Part shown: positions 21,201 through 34,900 of the stretch, piece after piece
Position numbering within the stretch: position 1 is the first letter of the stretch
How the letters are laid out: every line of letters begins with the position of its first letter
Assembly (NCBI GenBank): GCA_023376005.1
Contig: CM042143.1
Location: 78,988,278-79,052,277, forward strand
Direction of reading: 5' to 3'
DNA from: Doryteuthis pealeii
Taxonomy: Eukaryota; Mollusca; Cephalopoda; Myopsida; Loliginidae
DNA length: 64,000 nt
Position numbers and translations under genes: made by a program
The notes under the pieces: generated by a model
Told to the model about the DNA's origin: nothing
The model's input: the letters and a program-made list of their open reading frames with translations, nothing else
The model's database searches: none

Positions 21201-21746
21201 TGACTTACGAGTTTTGTTAGTTCTGCTCATAACATAATTTCCTTTTATATCAAATCAATTTTCCCCATTGGAATAAACTGAAATGCTATTAATCTGTTCA
21301 AGATCCCCTCCCAACACTATCTATTTTTGTTAGTTTTTTTTTAATAAGAAAATTAGTACGGTATTGTATAAAAACATAGTAAAATTGAACGTAATTAATT
21401 ATGTAATATATTTCAATGTTTATCTTTATAAATAATATTTTTATTTGGCATAATGAATTTGGAAACTTAATATATAAACACATCCTCTGAATATTTGTTT
21501 TTTCATATTTCTATACTTCGATACCATTGAATTTAATTTTATTTTCTTTATATGCATACTCATACACACACAATATTTTGAATCATAAAATAAGATAACA
21601 GTAAAAACATGTTTAATGCTGGCTCACCTGATGATTGGCAAGGTAAAAGTCGGGCAAGAATTTTTATTTTTTTTATTGTTATTCTATTCTATAATTGAAA
21701 ATACTGCTTTGCTCAGTTGTACTCTTAGCATCAAATTTTAATCATA

Positions 21747-21747
<1 letters not shown>

Positions 21748-21791
<44 letters not shown>
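21748..21791. repeat. (TA)n microsatellite
   Basis: Uninterrupted TA tract of about 44 bases; a candidate landing site for TA-targeting elements. Confidence 0.95.
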
Positions 21792-21795
<4 letters not shown>

Positions 21796-22085
21796 AATAT
21801 ACCAAGCGTGTTGGTAGATCCTTGCGGAGAGAAAAAAACCCAGCAGAAAGTTTGATTGTAAAAATATACTACCAAACATCAACCAGGAAGAAAAAAATTT
21901 TTGAAAAAAAGAAAGGACCAAGATATTCGTACCAACAAAAAATAATCTATTGGTACAGTATTTGGCCAAAAGAAAAAAACAATTTATATGTATATATATG
22001 TATATAAGATATATATATATTCATATAACCGCTAGGAGAAAGCTAATATGTAAAAAGTGCTCGATACCTAAGTAGAGCCAAATAA

Positions 22086-22230
22086 TAAAGATAATCTAAT
22101 GAGTCAGACGAACCTACTATTAGTTTCGCATAAAGCTCTTTAGGGCTAAAATCTGAATCAGTCAGATTTTAGCCCTGAAGAGCTTTATGCGAAACTAATA
22201 GTAGGTTCGTCTGACTCATTAGATTATCTT

Positions 22231-22237
<7 letters not shown>
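22086..22237. repeat. Near-perfect long hairpin HP4
   Basis: Arms of about 73 nt ('aataaagataatctaatgag' ... 'gggctaaaatctga') are inverted with a single visible mismatch and a loop of a few bases. TA-rich DNA flanks both sides. Such arm identity means the element is young or under selection. Confidence 0.9.
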
Positions 22238-22267
<30 letters not shown>

Positions 22268-22805
22268 TGAAAGTCTACATATGTTCTATATATAATATAT
22301 CACAAAGTAAAGAAGCAGTTCATATATATATTATGCTCCTATACATCAACTGGCTCATAATATAAATATATAAAAATATATTTTTGCAAAAATATAAAGA
22401 ATAATAAATATTTTTTTCAATCGGGTTTACTGCTATTTTTACTTACACACACACACACACACACACACACTCATATATATACATGACAACTGCATAAACT
22501 TTATAAATTACTGCCATCCATCATAATCTTACGTTTTTCCTGCTAAAAATGAACCACCATGAGCCACAGGAAATCAACCAGGGTTGAGGTGACAGGCAAT
22601 GTTTAGTGCACCTTTTCCAGCACTATCCCATTAGTTTGAGTGAGCAGTGCTCTCCCAAAAAGGGCTGCTCAGACATAAAAATCAGGATAAGACTGTTATA
22701 TAGGTCTTTTGTATCGGGTATATAAATGGCAAGAGGGAGTTCTTAGGAGAAGATGGGAAAGGTGGGAGGCATTCGTTATTAGAACCCCGCATATCTAAAG
22801 TCTTG

Positions 22806-22925
22806 TGTAGGTGCGTGGTGTAATGGTTAGAGTCATAGGAAATGGACTTGTCGACTCGAGTTCAATTCCTGGAAGAATCTGTTTGCATTTCACATAGCGC
22901 TAATACTCTTGTACATAAGTACACC
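22806..22925 (+). repeat. SINE-B, 3'-truncated copy
   Basis: Head 'gtgtaatggttagagtcata', B box 'gagttcaattcctgga', body through 'gtttgcatttcacatagcgc', then loss of similarity. Confidence 0.8.
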
Positions 22926-23017
22926 CTTACCATTTCTTTTTTACATTAATCTTCTAAACAAAAGATGCCAGGATTTTATTATTTCTAAAGTAAAAAATCA
23001 GACTAAAATAAAAAGCA

Positions 23018-23252
23018 GAGTGGCCTATTGACAGTATTAGATGGACAGCGAGGGAGTCTATCTCCTTTTCACTAACGTTAGACCAGGAACACTATTGTTG
23101 CATCTGAGGTGGAGCGCCACACATACCATCAGCTCCCCACTTTACCAAGCTGTGCAACTCAGTTGGCGAGGGCCAGTATTGAACCTGGAATCTGGAACCT
23201 TGTGGTTCCTAGACAGATGCTCTACTGACTGAGCTAAACCAGCCCATAATTA
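23018..23252 (-). repeat. SINE-A, copy 3
   Basis: On the minus strand it starts at the A-box part 'tggtttagctcagt' and runs through the SINE-A body to 'gtcaataggccactct'. The whole head is present. Confidence 0.85.
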
Positions 23253-23439
23253 TATTGGAACTTTATACAATCAAAACGGATATTATTATTAGGTGTTATT
23301 TATTACCAAATTTCCCATAACTAAAACTAACCAAAAATAAAACTGCCATATCTTTGTAATCAAAGATAAAATTGCATAAATACGAAGAAAAAGTTAAAAA
23401 ATTATCCACACTTTCCCTGTAACATAAATTTATTATTGT

Positions 23440-23880
23440 CACACTGTATTCGGCTCATGCATGTGTATAGTTGGCATTGTTGTGGTCATGTGATTGAAGT
23501 TTGAGCCTGATCGTGCCATTTTGGTTGCTGTCTTTACAGTATAAACATGGCCACTCCACTAGCAGTATACACCAAGGAAGTAACCCAATTTCTCTGCTCA
23601 GAAGGAGTGCCAGGGGCTGAAATTCATTGGAGGCTTTTAGCACAATACAGGGATAGTGCACTACCACATAGAAGTGTGTATAAGTGGATAGAAAAGTTTA
23701 AAAGTGTCCGGACAAGCATGAAGAGGGAGCAGGACACCCATCAACCTCCACCACTTATGGGAGAATTCAGCAAGCTCAAGAGATGGTAATGGAAAACTGG
23801 CAAGTTATCATAGATGAGGTAGCTTGTTCTCTGCCAATCAAATCATCTATGATGAGCTCAGCTTCCATAAAACAAGAGTG
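23440..23880 (+). pseudogene. mariner (SETMAR-like) transposase, N-terminal part
   Basis: The ATG at 23547 opens MATPLAVYTKEVTQFLCSEG, then VPGAEIHWRLLAQYRDSALP and HRSVYKWIEKFKS. This is the first helix-turn-helix of the mariner DNA-binding domain (the 'LCSEG...EIH.RL...YGD.AL....V..W...FK.G' pattern). A frame change near 23780 leads to EMVMENWQVIIDEVACSLPI, which continues the second helix-turn-helix. No catalytic domain follows. It lies just downstream of the oxidoreductase's 3' end, in the opposite orientation. Confidence 0.85.
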
Positions 23881-23890
23881 TGGATAATTT

Positions 23891-23896
23891 TTTAAT
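23891..23896 (-). terminator. Weak candidate polyadenylation signal
   Basis: ATTAAA on the minus strand, about 173 nt after the oxidoreductase stop. No AATAAA was found closer. In AT-rich DNA this is weak support. Confidence 0.25.
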
Positions 23897-24004
23897 CTCC
23901 TTTGTATATATAAGTTGTGTACTTATTTTTGGAGTGCTATATATTCATATTTTTGTTCTTCTTTGTGAGCTATGCTCAGATTTCTGGATTAAAAAAGGTA
24001 AAAA

Positions 24005-24047
24005 ATCTTTCTTCTTCTTCTTCTTCTTCTTCTTCTTCTTCTTCCTC
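24005..24047. repeat. (CTT)n microsatellite
   Basis: About 14 CTT units lie 20 nt beyond the oxidoreductase stop codon. They would be (AAG)n in its 3' UTR. Confidence 0.95.
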
Positions 24048-24068
24048 GATAATGGCCCTGGAATAATT

Positions 24069-24200
24069 CTAGGAGAAAGAATCATCCGAATGAATAGTTA
24101 CAACCTTGTTTTCCAAACGAGCTTTTTCCGCGGCAAAAACAACAAGATGGCTGGCTAAGGATTCTTTAACTCCAGTCAAGATTTTCTTTGGATTTTTCTC
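24069..24200 (-). CDS. Oxidoreductase coding exon 12 (last)
   Basis: Encodes EKNPKKILTGVKESLASHLV, VFAAEKARLENKVVTIHSDD and SFS, with the TAG stop at 24069-24071. The helix ending in 'FAAEKARLEN' is the usual C-terminal helix of these enzymes. Confidence 0.95.
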   Translation of the reverse strand, partial: EKNPKKILTGVKESLASHLVVFAAEKARLENKVVTIHSDDSFS

Positions 24201-27200
24201 CTGTTGTAGAAGAAAACAAAAAAAAATACATGATGAACAATTTTCTCGAAAGGGAGATAATCATGATAAGTACATCTTTCTTCTTATTATAATGGAGATT
24301 TGTTTGTTTGTCTGTAACCGAAACTATATCCCTACTCAAGTCACAAATCCCTTTGTTATTTACGTCACATTCTTCATGATTTTATTTTCATTTAAACCTC
24401 AATTATTAATAAAATTGTTTTACATTTTTATACTGTTGGCCAGATCTACAGGTATTTGCCTCTCATCCCACTTATGAGGGCGTGACACAAGGACATTTTT
24501 ATGTGGGCCCACCGCCAAGCCGAAGCTCATGGGTGGTAGGTGGAAAAAATTGCATCGATCCCGTCGGGATTCCCCCTCAAGGGGGGCACCTCAGGCGCTG
24601 GGCAATAAACCCAGCCCTGCCCCTTTAAATCAAGGGGGCAGGTATTGCCTGGGGGGATGGCCCCCTGGGATCGACGCCGTTAAATATAGCAATCCCTACC
24701 CGAGGAGCGGGTCTACATGCTAATAACATGCAATTGTATTTATGCATACAACAAAATAGCGGTTTACAGTGTGAATGGGAAGGCTAAATTGCATATTGAT
24801 ATTACAAATTTGATTTTAATAAATATGTGCTATATATATGAAATATGTGCTTAGAATTATTGATTTAATATATATGAGCAAAAATCTCTGGAATAAATCT
24901 TAAAAGAAATCCATTAACAGGCAGAAATAACTGTAATTTTATTCTTTACTTCCTATTGTAACTAGATAGTTAAATTAGGAAAATTTAGTGATTTCAAAGT
25001 TGTTCTATTTTTCTATTATACCCCCCCCACACACACACACTCTGTTTCAAATCTTTTCATCGGCATTCTTATTTAGTTTCATTAGCTTTTCTGATTTGAT
25101 ATAATTTTTTATTAAATTAAAACTTAAATACTTGCATCCTATGGAGGGTGCATGTATTTGCCAATTTTATCAAAAATGAAAAGAGATTAAACATACAGAA
25201 TTTTTATATAAGTTTAAATCCATATTCCAGGTGTTCTATGTATAATATAGAACTCCAGTTTTAAATCTCTGGGGTTTGTGGAGTCATTACTTTATTTCTA
25301 TTACTCCCAGGTCCACACTGTTAGGGTCCTATCAATGGGTAACATTAATCTGTTTGAAAACTATTAGTGTTAGATAGGAATACTTGAAACCATATAATAG
25401 TGAAAAAGGAATAACAGAAAGCCTCGTTAACACACCGACGTAAAATAAAATTGAATGAAGTTATTTGTGTTTTATCTGTTATTCCTCAATTTTTAATCAC
25501 ATTTTGTTGGATTTTACCCAATCTGTTACTCCGTAATAGTGAAAAAATATGTGCAAGGAACTGCTGAGAGATTGTGCAGATGATGATGATGATAAGAAGA
25601 AGAAGAAGAAAATAACTTGTTATCTAGTGGATTTTAGATTTTGAACCCTAGAGTTCATCTTTTGACTCCTGCTGCATATATGGAATCTCTTCTGACTCAC
25701 AGGCATTTATTGTCCTCTTGTATAGTACCAAAAAATCCCAGGGTTTGATATCAACCATTTTGGATATTCTTTATTTAGACTTACCTGAATGGCTTCAACA
25801 AATGATTTGATGGTAAAGAAATCAGCTCCTCCATGTCCCTCGAGTTTAGAAGGAATTAAACCATTATTATTTGGTTGATAAGTTCCTACAATACAAAAAT
25901 GTTATTTCTTTAATCAAGTCAAGGGGAGCAAAAAAAAAAAAGAATAAAATAAAATAAAAAGTAACTCTTTAATAGTTATTAGATGTGTGAAAAAGTTCCA
26001 GTTCTTCTTTTTAATTTCTTAAATACATAATAGAAAATATCATTTTAATTTATAAAATGCTGCAAACTTTCACACATAACTAGTATATTCTCTGAGATTT
26101 GATAATAAATTAGATTAGAATTTGATAATAAATGAAAATTAAATTAAAATTAGAAATTAGAATTTGATAATAGATTAAATTAAAATTAAATTAAATTAGA
26201 ATTTAATTAAATTAGAATTTGATAATAAATTAAATTAGAATTAGAAATTAAAAATTAAGATTAAATTAAAATTAGAAATTAAAATTTGATAATAAATTAA
26301 CTTAGTATATTCTCTAGAATTTGATAATAAATTATCAGCTGTAACTTTATATTTTAATATCTAATATCACCATTCAATAAACTATCAATCCTATTTGGTT
26401 GGTTGGTTTGTTTTACAGCATATCAACCTTTTCCGGGTCATTTAATGCTAAATCAAGTCATTTTGATAAACAGAGGACTCAGACTGTTTACAGTACCTGC
26501 TGTTGCTTAAGTGGTCACCCAATTAAATATTGAACAGACTCATTGCTGCTTAGTTTCGGTGATCTAGCAGGAACCGGAGCCTTCAACATGACTTAACTGT
26601 AATCAATACTCTTTGGGGATTGATACTTGAACATATAATTGAATTATAGTGAAAGTTTTACCCTTTCCATAATGCATAATTGGGACAACCAGGTAACTAC
26701 CACACCTTAAACCACACCTTAAACAATCCACTATGTCCCTCTCTTAAACGAGCTGAGTTAGTTCTATAATAATTTCTTATCTAAAAGTCAGACGGAGATT
26801 ATCATAGTAATATTCATAACATTTTTATAATATTTAAATAAATTCAATTTACATCTGTTTTTATATACTCTCTGATAACTGAGAGTAACCTCACTTTGTT
26901 TTGGTCGGCCATTTTCATTTCACCGTAATCAATACAACTGCATGTTTTAACATGAAAATATCATAAAATATATTCTTAATAACAATTAAGTTCATTTTCA
27001 GTGTAGATTTATAGTGAAATGAAAATGGCCGACTAAAACATATGGCTTCATTAAAGAGAAATAGACAAGAGGAGGTTACTCTCAATTATTGTAGCTAATG
27101 TCCATATAAAAAGGAACTTACGGGTTTGTTTACTGTTAAAATCAAAATGTGTAATGGGGCCATCAAAACTGCATTGGATTTCTCCCTAAAAAGAATTGAA

Positions 27201-30200
27201 AGAACATCAACACTTAAATACAGAAAAACAGACAGTGAAAATTTTAGTGAAACTTCAATGGCTTAGACACACATAGGAAGTTATTATTTTCCTTGATTAG
27301 GATCTGGTTTGCCCAGTTGATAGAGTATTCACCTATAAATTGCAAGTTTCCAGGTTCAATACTGGTCCCCACCAACTAAATACAGCCTGGGTAATTTGAT
27401 CTACGTGGTAAAGCACTGGGAGCTGACGGTAGGTGTGGCACTCCACCTCAGCAAAAAATGATCTCCCTGGTCTAGTCTTTGTAAAAAAGTGTAGACTCCC
27501 TTGTTATTCGGCTGATCCCGACAATAGACCACTCTGCAGACATTACTTTATTGTTGTCAAAGCTCTCTTAGTTGTTGCAAAAAGTCATCATTTTCTAAAA
27601 AGAAGTTTCACATAAATTTTCTATTTTTTTGTATTTCTGATTAAACAAACCATTCATAGTGACTTTCATGGTATTGTACCAGACTAAACTAAGCTTAGTA
27701 AATAAATACCAATATTAACATTTTATTTTAAAAAAAAGAGTTACATCCCTTGTATAAGAAAGAGTTATTTCCCTTGTCATAGTCAATTCTCCGAAGAATT
27801 TGCTATCAGCCACGACTACCAAGGTTAGATGGTTGTGCCAGTGCAGTGTTTAATAAACGTAAAGAAAAATAAATTGTGATTCTCAACAACTAAAATTGAA
27901 ATCATAAGAATCTTTGAGATTTTGTAAATTTTTTATACATATTACTTTCAATAAGAATTGCCATGTACCTACAGAAACTGTTCAATTTGTCCTGTACAAA
28001 AATATGGGAACCTCCAAACTCTCAGAAAAAAGAAAAAGAGAGCAAGAAAAAAGAAAAGAAAGTCATGTCCTAAGTTGTAAAAATTATACTTTTACAGTAT
28101 TAAATTTTGTGTTATTTGTAAAAATGATTGAAAACAAAATCATAGCTTTCCCAAGGGTATTAAAGCTATCTGAAAATGTGAACAGCCTCGTCCAGGATTT
28201 GAACTCAGGTTACTGAGTCCATTTCCTATGTTGATAATCATTACACCATATGCTTCTATTTATAGATCTAATATGGAGAAATATTTTCACTAAGTTTCAT
28301 TTAGACAAGTATTTTAATAGCCAAAGTACAAAGTAAAATAAAAAATGAAACACAACATTTGAAAGTTGGAAAATTTTAACACAAAAGTTGTTTACTTATA
28401 TTGATTTGTTGGTTAGTTGGATTTTACGGCATGTCAATCTTTGAGTTATTTCCTACTGGAAAATCTTTTTTGTTTTATTCATTCTTATTGAGTATTCAAA
28501 AGTTTTTAAACTCATTCTTTTAAAAAACATTTTTGAACCTATTCTTTTATCTATTAGGAGGGATTTGTGGGACTCTTATAATTCCCAGGTTAATGGCAAG
28601 TGAATTCAGATGGAGAAGACAAAAACAACAATTGAAGATTCTGGGATTACCATGTGATCAGGGAACTGACAGACACACCCACTCTACAAGGGAGATAATT
28701 ATACATTGTTTCCCTACACTTATTATATTTACATGCTATCAATGAATTCTTTCTGCTAAGGTAGAAAAAAAGAAGAATGTTATCTACACATTCTGTATTG
28801 AGTAAGGAAAAGTTTTAAATTTTATTTGTAGAGAGAATAAGTAAGTAAACTTGGCGAGGGAGTCTATCCCCTTTTTGCTAGCACTAGACAAGGAAAATTC
28901 TTTTTTGCTGAGGTGGAGCACCACACCTACTGTCAACTCCCTACTTTACCGCACAGATCAGATTACCCAATCTGTGCTACTCATACGCTTAATTGGCGGG
29001 GACTGGTATTGAACCAGGAACCTTGCGATTCCTAGGTAGGTGCTCTACCGACTGAGCTAAACCGGCCCATGTGACCAAAGTAAGTTACTACAAAAAGTAA
29101 TAGTGACTTTACTAAGTTACTAAAAAGGTAAAAAACTGAGTCTTACTTTTGTTCCAAAGATTTTCAGTTGTCGTGTGCAGATTTTTTCTGTAAATGCAAC
29201 TGCAGTGAATGATGCAGTTGCTCCATTATCAAATTGCATATTAACAACCTGAGAAAAGACAAAATAATAAATATAAAACTATACAAGAATAGATATATAT
29301 ATTCAGGAAAATTTTACAACATATGCTAAACAAGACTCATATTTTTATATTAAATACATCATCATTATCATATCGCGCATCATTATCATGTCACCTTTCT
29401 AATTTAATATAATATTTTATTACATTAAAACTTAAATTCTTGCACCCGGAGGGTCCATACATTTGCTAGTAAAAATTAATTTTCTTTGAATTTTGATTGC
29501 TGATTTTTGATGAAGTGATTATTTCTGGATAATGATGTTTAGTCAATTTTCTGGGAAGCAATATCCAGTATAATGAACCAGACCCTAAAACATCCCCTGC
29601 CTGAATAACAATAGAACCTGAGGAATGCCATATAGCAGAGTTTTTCAACTGGTGTGCCACAGTATACTAGTGTACCATGAAGCTTCCATAGGTGTGCCAT
29701 GAGTGTTGAGGGCGGTTGATCATACTCTTATATTTTTATTCTATTACTTTAATATTTTTTGTTTTAATTTAATATCTTAATACTCATTGTTTGCCATGAT
29801 TAAAAATATACCTTCAGAAATAATATTACATTTTCTTTTACATTTGTAGCACATTTTCACTATTCCTTTTCTTTTAAAATTTAAATGATAAAATAATTAT
29901 ATGTTTATAAACTGATGGTGTACCTCAATCAGTTTTTTGCTCAGCTTACTGTGCCGTGAGATAAAAAAGGTTGAAAAACTCTGGTATATAGAAATGAAGA
30001 CCATTGGTGTGTGTGTGTCTATGTGGATGCTTATGTTTTTATTTCCATTATTCTCATCACAAAACAATGTTTTTAATTCTTCATTTCATGTCTGTTTATT
30101 TGCATACACATGTCTGTGGGGTGGAGAATTTGTTCAAAAGCAACGAAAAAGCCTAAACACTAATGAACATTGCAAAGTTCAGCTTTTCCTTAAAACTTGA

Positions 30201-31935
30201 TGAAATTAAAATAACTTTTGTTTTTCTTATAAAATCTATACATAAAAAAACTATTACTTACTGTTACATTTTTATATACAAAGAAATGATGGATACTGAA
30301 TTTTAAAAAAGTGACTCATATATTGATAATTAACAATTGATTCTTTTAATATAGGGCAGAACAATGCTTCTACAGTCACTTAAAACTCAACTTTGTGGAA
30401 GACAAAATAAAGTGGGTAATCTAAACATTAGCTACATAAATGAGAGTAACCTCGCCTTGTATGTTTCACTTTGAGGAAGCCGTTTGTTTTGGTCGGTCAT
30501 TTTCATTTCACCGCATATCTACACTGAAAATACAAATTTATTTGAATCAATGCAACTGCATGTTTTAACACGAAAATATCATAAAATGTGTTCTTAATTG
30601 TGCTTGCGCATTATTTGAAATGAACTTGTTATTAAGAACACATTTTAGGATATCTTTGTATTAAAACATGCAGTTGTATTGATTTAAACAAATTCGTATT
30701 TTCAGTGTAGATTCATGGTGAAATGAAAATGGTCGACCAAAACAAAGAGCTACCTCAAAGTGAAACATACAAGGGGAGGTTACTCTCATTTATGTAGCTA
30801 ATGTTCAGATTGCCATAACTTTTTGTTTTTCTTATAGAATCTATACATAAAAAAACTATTACTTACTGTTATGTTTTTATATACAAAGAAATGATGGACA
30901 CTGAATTAAAAAAGTGACTCGTATGTTGATAATTAACAATGGATTCATTTAATACAGGGCAGAACAATGCTTCTACCAAGACAGTCACTTAAAACCCAAC
31001 TTTGTGGAAGACAAAATAAAATGTATATTAATCCATGTGCAATGGATAATTCTGCTCCTCACTTCCAGTCTGACCCACAATGCACTGTAATGGGAGGTAA
31101 CTCTAAATATTTTCATTGGGCTGGTCCTAACACATATGTATATGAAAATAAAATTATAAATGAATAACACAGGATATTTATTTATTAAAACCTGCATTTT
31201 AAAGTTGTTATACAAATAAGATAGTCTAATGAGTGTGATAAACACAACTTGTTGTTGGAATATTTTTGTATATAAGCCGTGCTGCGGTCCACCACTTAAA
31301 TTTATAGACTAAGCGAGATCACATGGTTTAAACCTCAACCAATCAACAGCCAGAATACGTGGTTGGTTAACTACTTAATCACTGATACTGACAGGACATC
31401 CATTTGCAATCATTGACGAAAGACCTGCAAGACTGAGGAGCACCAAGGAACAACCAAAGGATTATTCACTGAGGATCACGCTCTGCTTAATACAAAGGAT
31501 CTCCGCTGGACAGTGCTGTTGCTTAAAGCCTAAAGGATGGCCACAAAAATTGTAACATTTGTTAGTACATATAATGAACATTGCACATTGATCATGTACA
31601 GTTCTGTCTGGCTCTAGTGTAATAAATTTCCTTCATATTTTTAAGATTCTCTTTATTGCTGAAAGGCAGTTGAAAGGCAATCCCTCTAATGGTGAACGAT
31701 CGTCGTATATGTAGTCTGTTGCCAACTAACTTTCTTCCTCTTTTGCTAAAGAGTTCCTTCTACTGAAACAGTCCAGGAGAGATAACTCATAATCTACACA
31801 CTTACCTGGTGAGACATGACATCATTATCTGAGTCATAAACACATTTGCCATATGGTCCATGCAATAGAGCATCAGTCAGATTCTCTACATCAGGATTAT
31901 CAACCACAGCTGAAAGAGGCCAACCTTTATAACCC

Positions 31936-31971
<36 letters not shown>

Positions 31972-34900
31972 ACAAAAGGATTTATGATATTCTATTTACT
32001 TTATTTTAACTCCTTCTGTTGGCAGGGCTTAGAATAAGCTGACCCTAGGTTAAATCGAACTTAACGGACCTAAATTCCACCATCGTATATCACCCCGCCG
32101 AAACAAAAAAATACCAAAAATCAGAGAATTAACCGAATTTAATGAAATGTTGATATATTAATGAATAAAAGATATAATGCACCAGTTATTTTATTTAAAA
32201 ACTTTTACATTTTTTTCAGGTCAGTTAACTTTCAACCACGTATCTATGAGAATCTACACTTCAAAGATGCGTTGTTCCAATTTTTTTCTTCTTTTGGTGG
32301 GGTGACATACAGAATTTAAATCCGTTAAGTTCGATTTAACCCTGACTGTATCCCCTGCAGAGGGGTAAGACCCCCTTCCTAATAAAATAGGGGGTGTCCT
32401 GGTTATGACTCTAAACTGCATCTGATGGTAAGACACGATTTCTGGAGATCTGGGGAATTTGGAGAACATCTTCATTAGCATTACTTCTCAGTCCACTCTG
32501 ACCCGGAGTGGTAGCACCTGTTAAGGTCCAATCTATGGTCAAATAAATCTGAAAATTATTTGTATTTGATAGGACCATAAACCAAAAAAAATTAAAAAAA
32601 CTTTTAATAAACAACTACACAAAAAATGTAAATATGAATGAACAATGAATGCTATTCCCTAACCTCTTGGCATATTTGAAATATTTTTTTGAGGAAAAAA
32701 AAAGTTATATTCGATCAAATATTGTAACTGTTGACAAATAAAAGGAAATAACACTTAGTGATTATCTCCCTTGAGAAATAACACTTAGTGATTATCTCCC
32801 TTGAGAAATAGCACTTAGGAATTATTTCCTCCTGAGAAATTATAATAATCAGGGTGAACATGAATGCAGACCCTATACTAGTACAATTAAGTTATAAATT
32901 GGATTGAAATTTTTCATTATTCCCAAAGTAAGAACACTTTAAAACTATTGCTCTATCAAAAATCTCTCTATGATGTACTATCTTTGTTGTGTTATGTTAA
33001 CACGTAGACACAAAATTTGTAAAAATAAAAACAAACAAAAAAAACTTACATTTTCAGCGCGGGCAAGGTAAATTTTGCGTGCAGAAAAAGGACAAGATTG
33101 TTCCACATCTGCAGGGCAATGTAAGCACCGTGAAGCTGCATTGGAAGGCTAACAAAATAAAATGCCAAAATTTAATATATTTAGATGAGTAATAATTTGA
33201 TAATATCCTTATTTGGTTAAATCGAATTTAACGGACTGAAATTCCACCATGATATGTCACCCCAGCGAAAGAAAAAAAATACCAAAACTCTGGGAATTAA
33301 CCAAATTTAAGGAAATGTTGATATATCAATAAATAAAAGATATAATGCACCAGTTATTTTATTTAAAAACTTTTACATTTTTTTCAGGTCAGTTAACTTT
33401 GAACCCATATCTTTGTGAATCTGTGTTACATCTCAAAGATACGTGGTTTAAAGTTAACTGACCTGAAAAAAATGTAAAAGTTTTTAAATAAAATAAAATA
33501 TATCAACACTGAAAATTTCATTAAATTCAGTTAATTCCCTGATTTTTTGATTTTTTTCTTTTAGCAGGGTGACATATGATGGTGGAATTTAGGTCCGTTA
33601 AGTTCGATTTAATCACTTATTTTATATGTTAAGATTGCTATAATTTTTTTTTTTTTGCTACAAAGATATATGCCAGCATCTACGATATATGGTAGTGTAA
33701 AAAAATCTTCAAAGTCAGGGTACTTTATTTTTAGCAAAATAGACAAACATGTGAGAAAGAAAAAAGTTGTATAAAATTGATACCTTATTTTCTTTAGTGA
33801 AGTGGCTCAGTTTTCCAAAGGAGGAAACTGTCGTACATCGATGTTTGCCCATAAAATAACAAATTAGATCAATATCATGGCAACATTTGGCTAGCAAGAA
33901 ACTGGAACTGTCTTCTTCACGGTGCCAATTGCCTCGGACATAAGAATGTGCATAATGCCAGAATCCAACCTGTGAAAATAGAAATAAGCAGAATTATATT
34001 TCATACACACACAAATCCACATATAGGACTGGAATGAAAGTCTTGTCCAATACAAAGTTATTTTAAAACAACATCCAGAACATTGGCAATGATGTGCAGA
34101 CCATATGGGAGACTATTTTTAACGTTTTAGAAGACACTGACGAATGATGTTTTGTTTATATTTCTCAATTTACATGTTGTCTTTATTGGTTAAATAGATA
34201 CTATTTTATATCAGACAAGGAGGGAGAGGCAATTTGAAAGCCAGTGAGTTTGGAGTTGGGAACAAGTGAAGACAGACTTTTAGCAGCAGAGCATATGAGT
34301 CTAGATTGAGTAGCAGACCAGAGGGGTCCCGACTTGGACAGAGAGTGTGTGTGTGTGTGTGTGTGGAGGGTGCTCCTCCCTCTCGGCTCAACAGACATAG
34401 TAGCAGCGATAAGAAGGAATGATAGGAAAATGAATGCAAGTCTTATACCATCTCTTGTCATTTTTGGAATGTGAACCCTAATCTGTCTTTGTCTGTTTGT
34501 TACACTCTCTCTTTATTGTTGATTGTCTTCTCTTTGATGGCCACTCCTTGGTCCCCTGGAGGCAGTTCAACTACGGACACAAAAGTGGAAGTCCTAAGTT
34601 TGCAGACGACACAATGGCCAGAAGAAAAGATGTGCAGCAAAATGTATTACGAACATCATTAACATTACTTATGTTAGGAAGAAATGAGAATGAATCTAAC
34701 TGTATGTGGAAAAAATAATAAATAAATGTGAAAAATAAGAATCACAAAGATGAATTATTATTATTTGAAAAATTAGTTGAAGTTTAAAACATTTTGATTA
34801 TTTTATATACATTTAATATATTTCTTGGAATTTTTGAGATGAGGCTTGATTCTTAGTATTATTCGGACTATTGTCCTCATCTTCATTATTATCTGTACTA

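Noticed and set aside
28850..29070. A tRNA gene on the minus strand
   Set aside because: The A and B boxes are good, but the acceptor stem does not close. The sequence continues into the SINE-A body shared by six loci.
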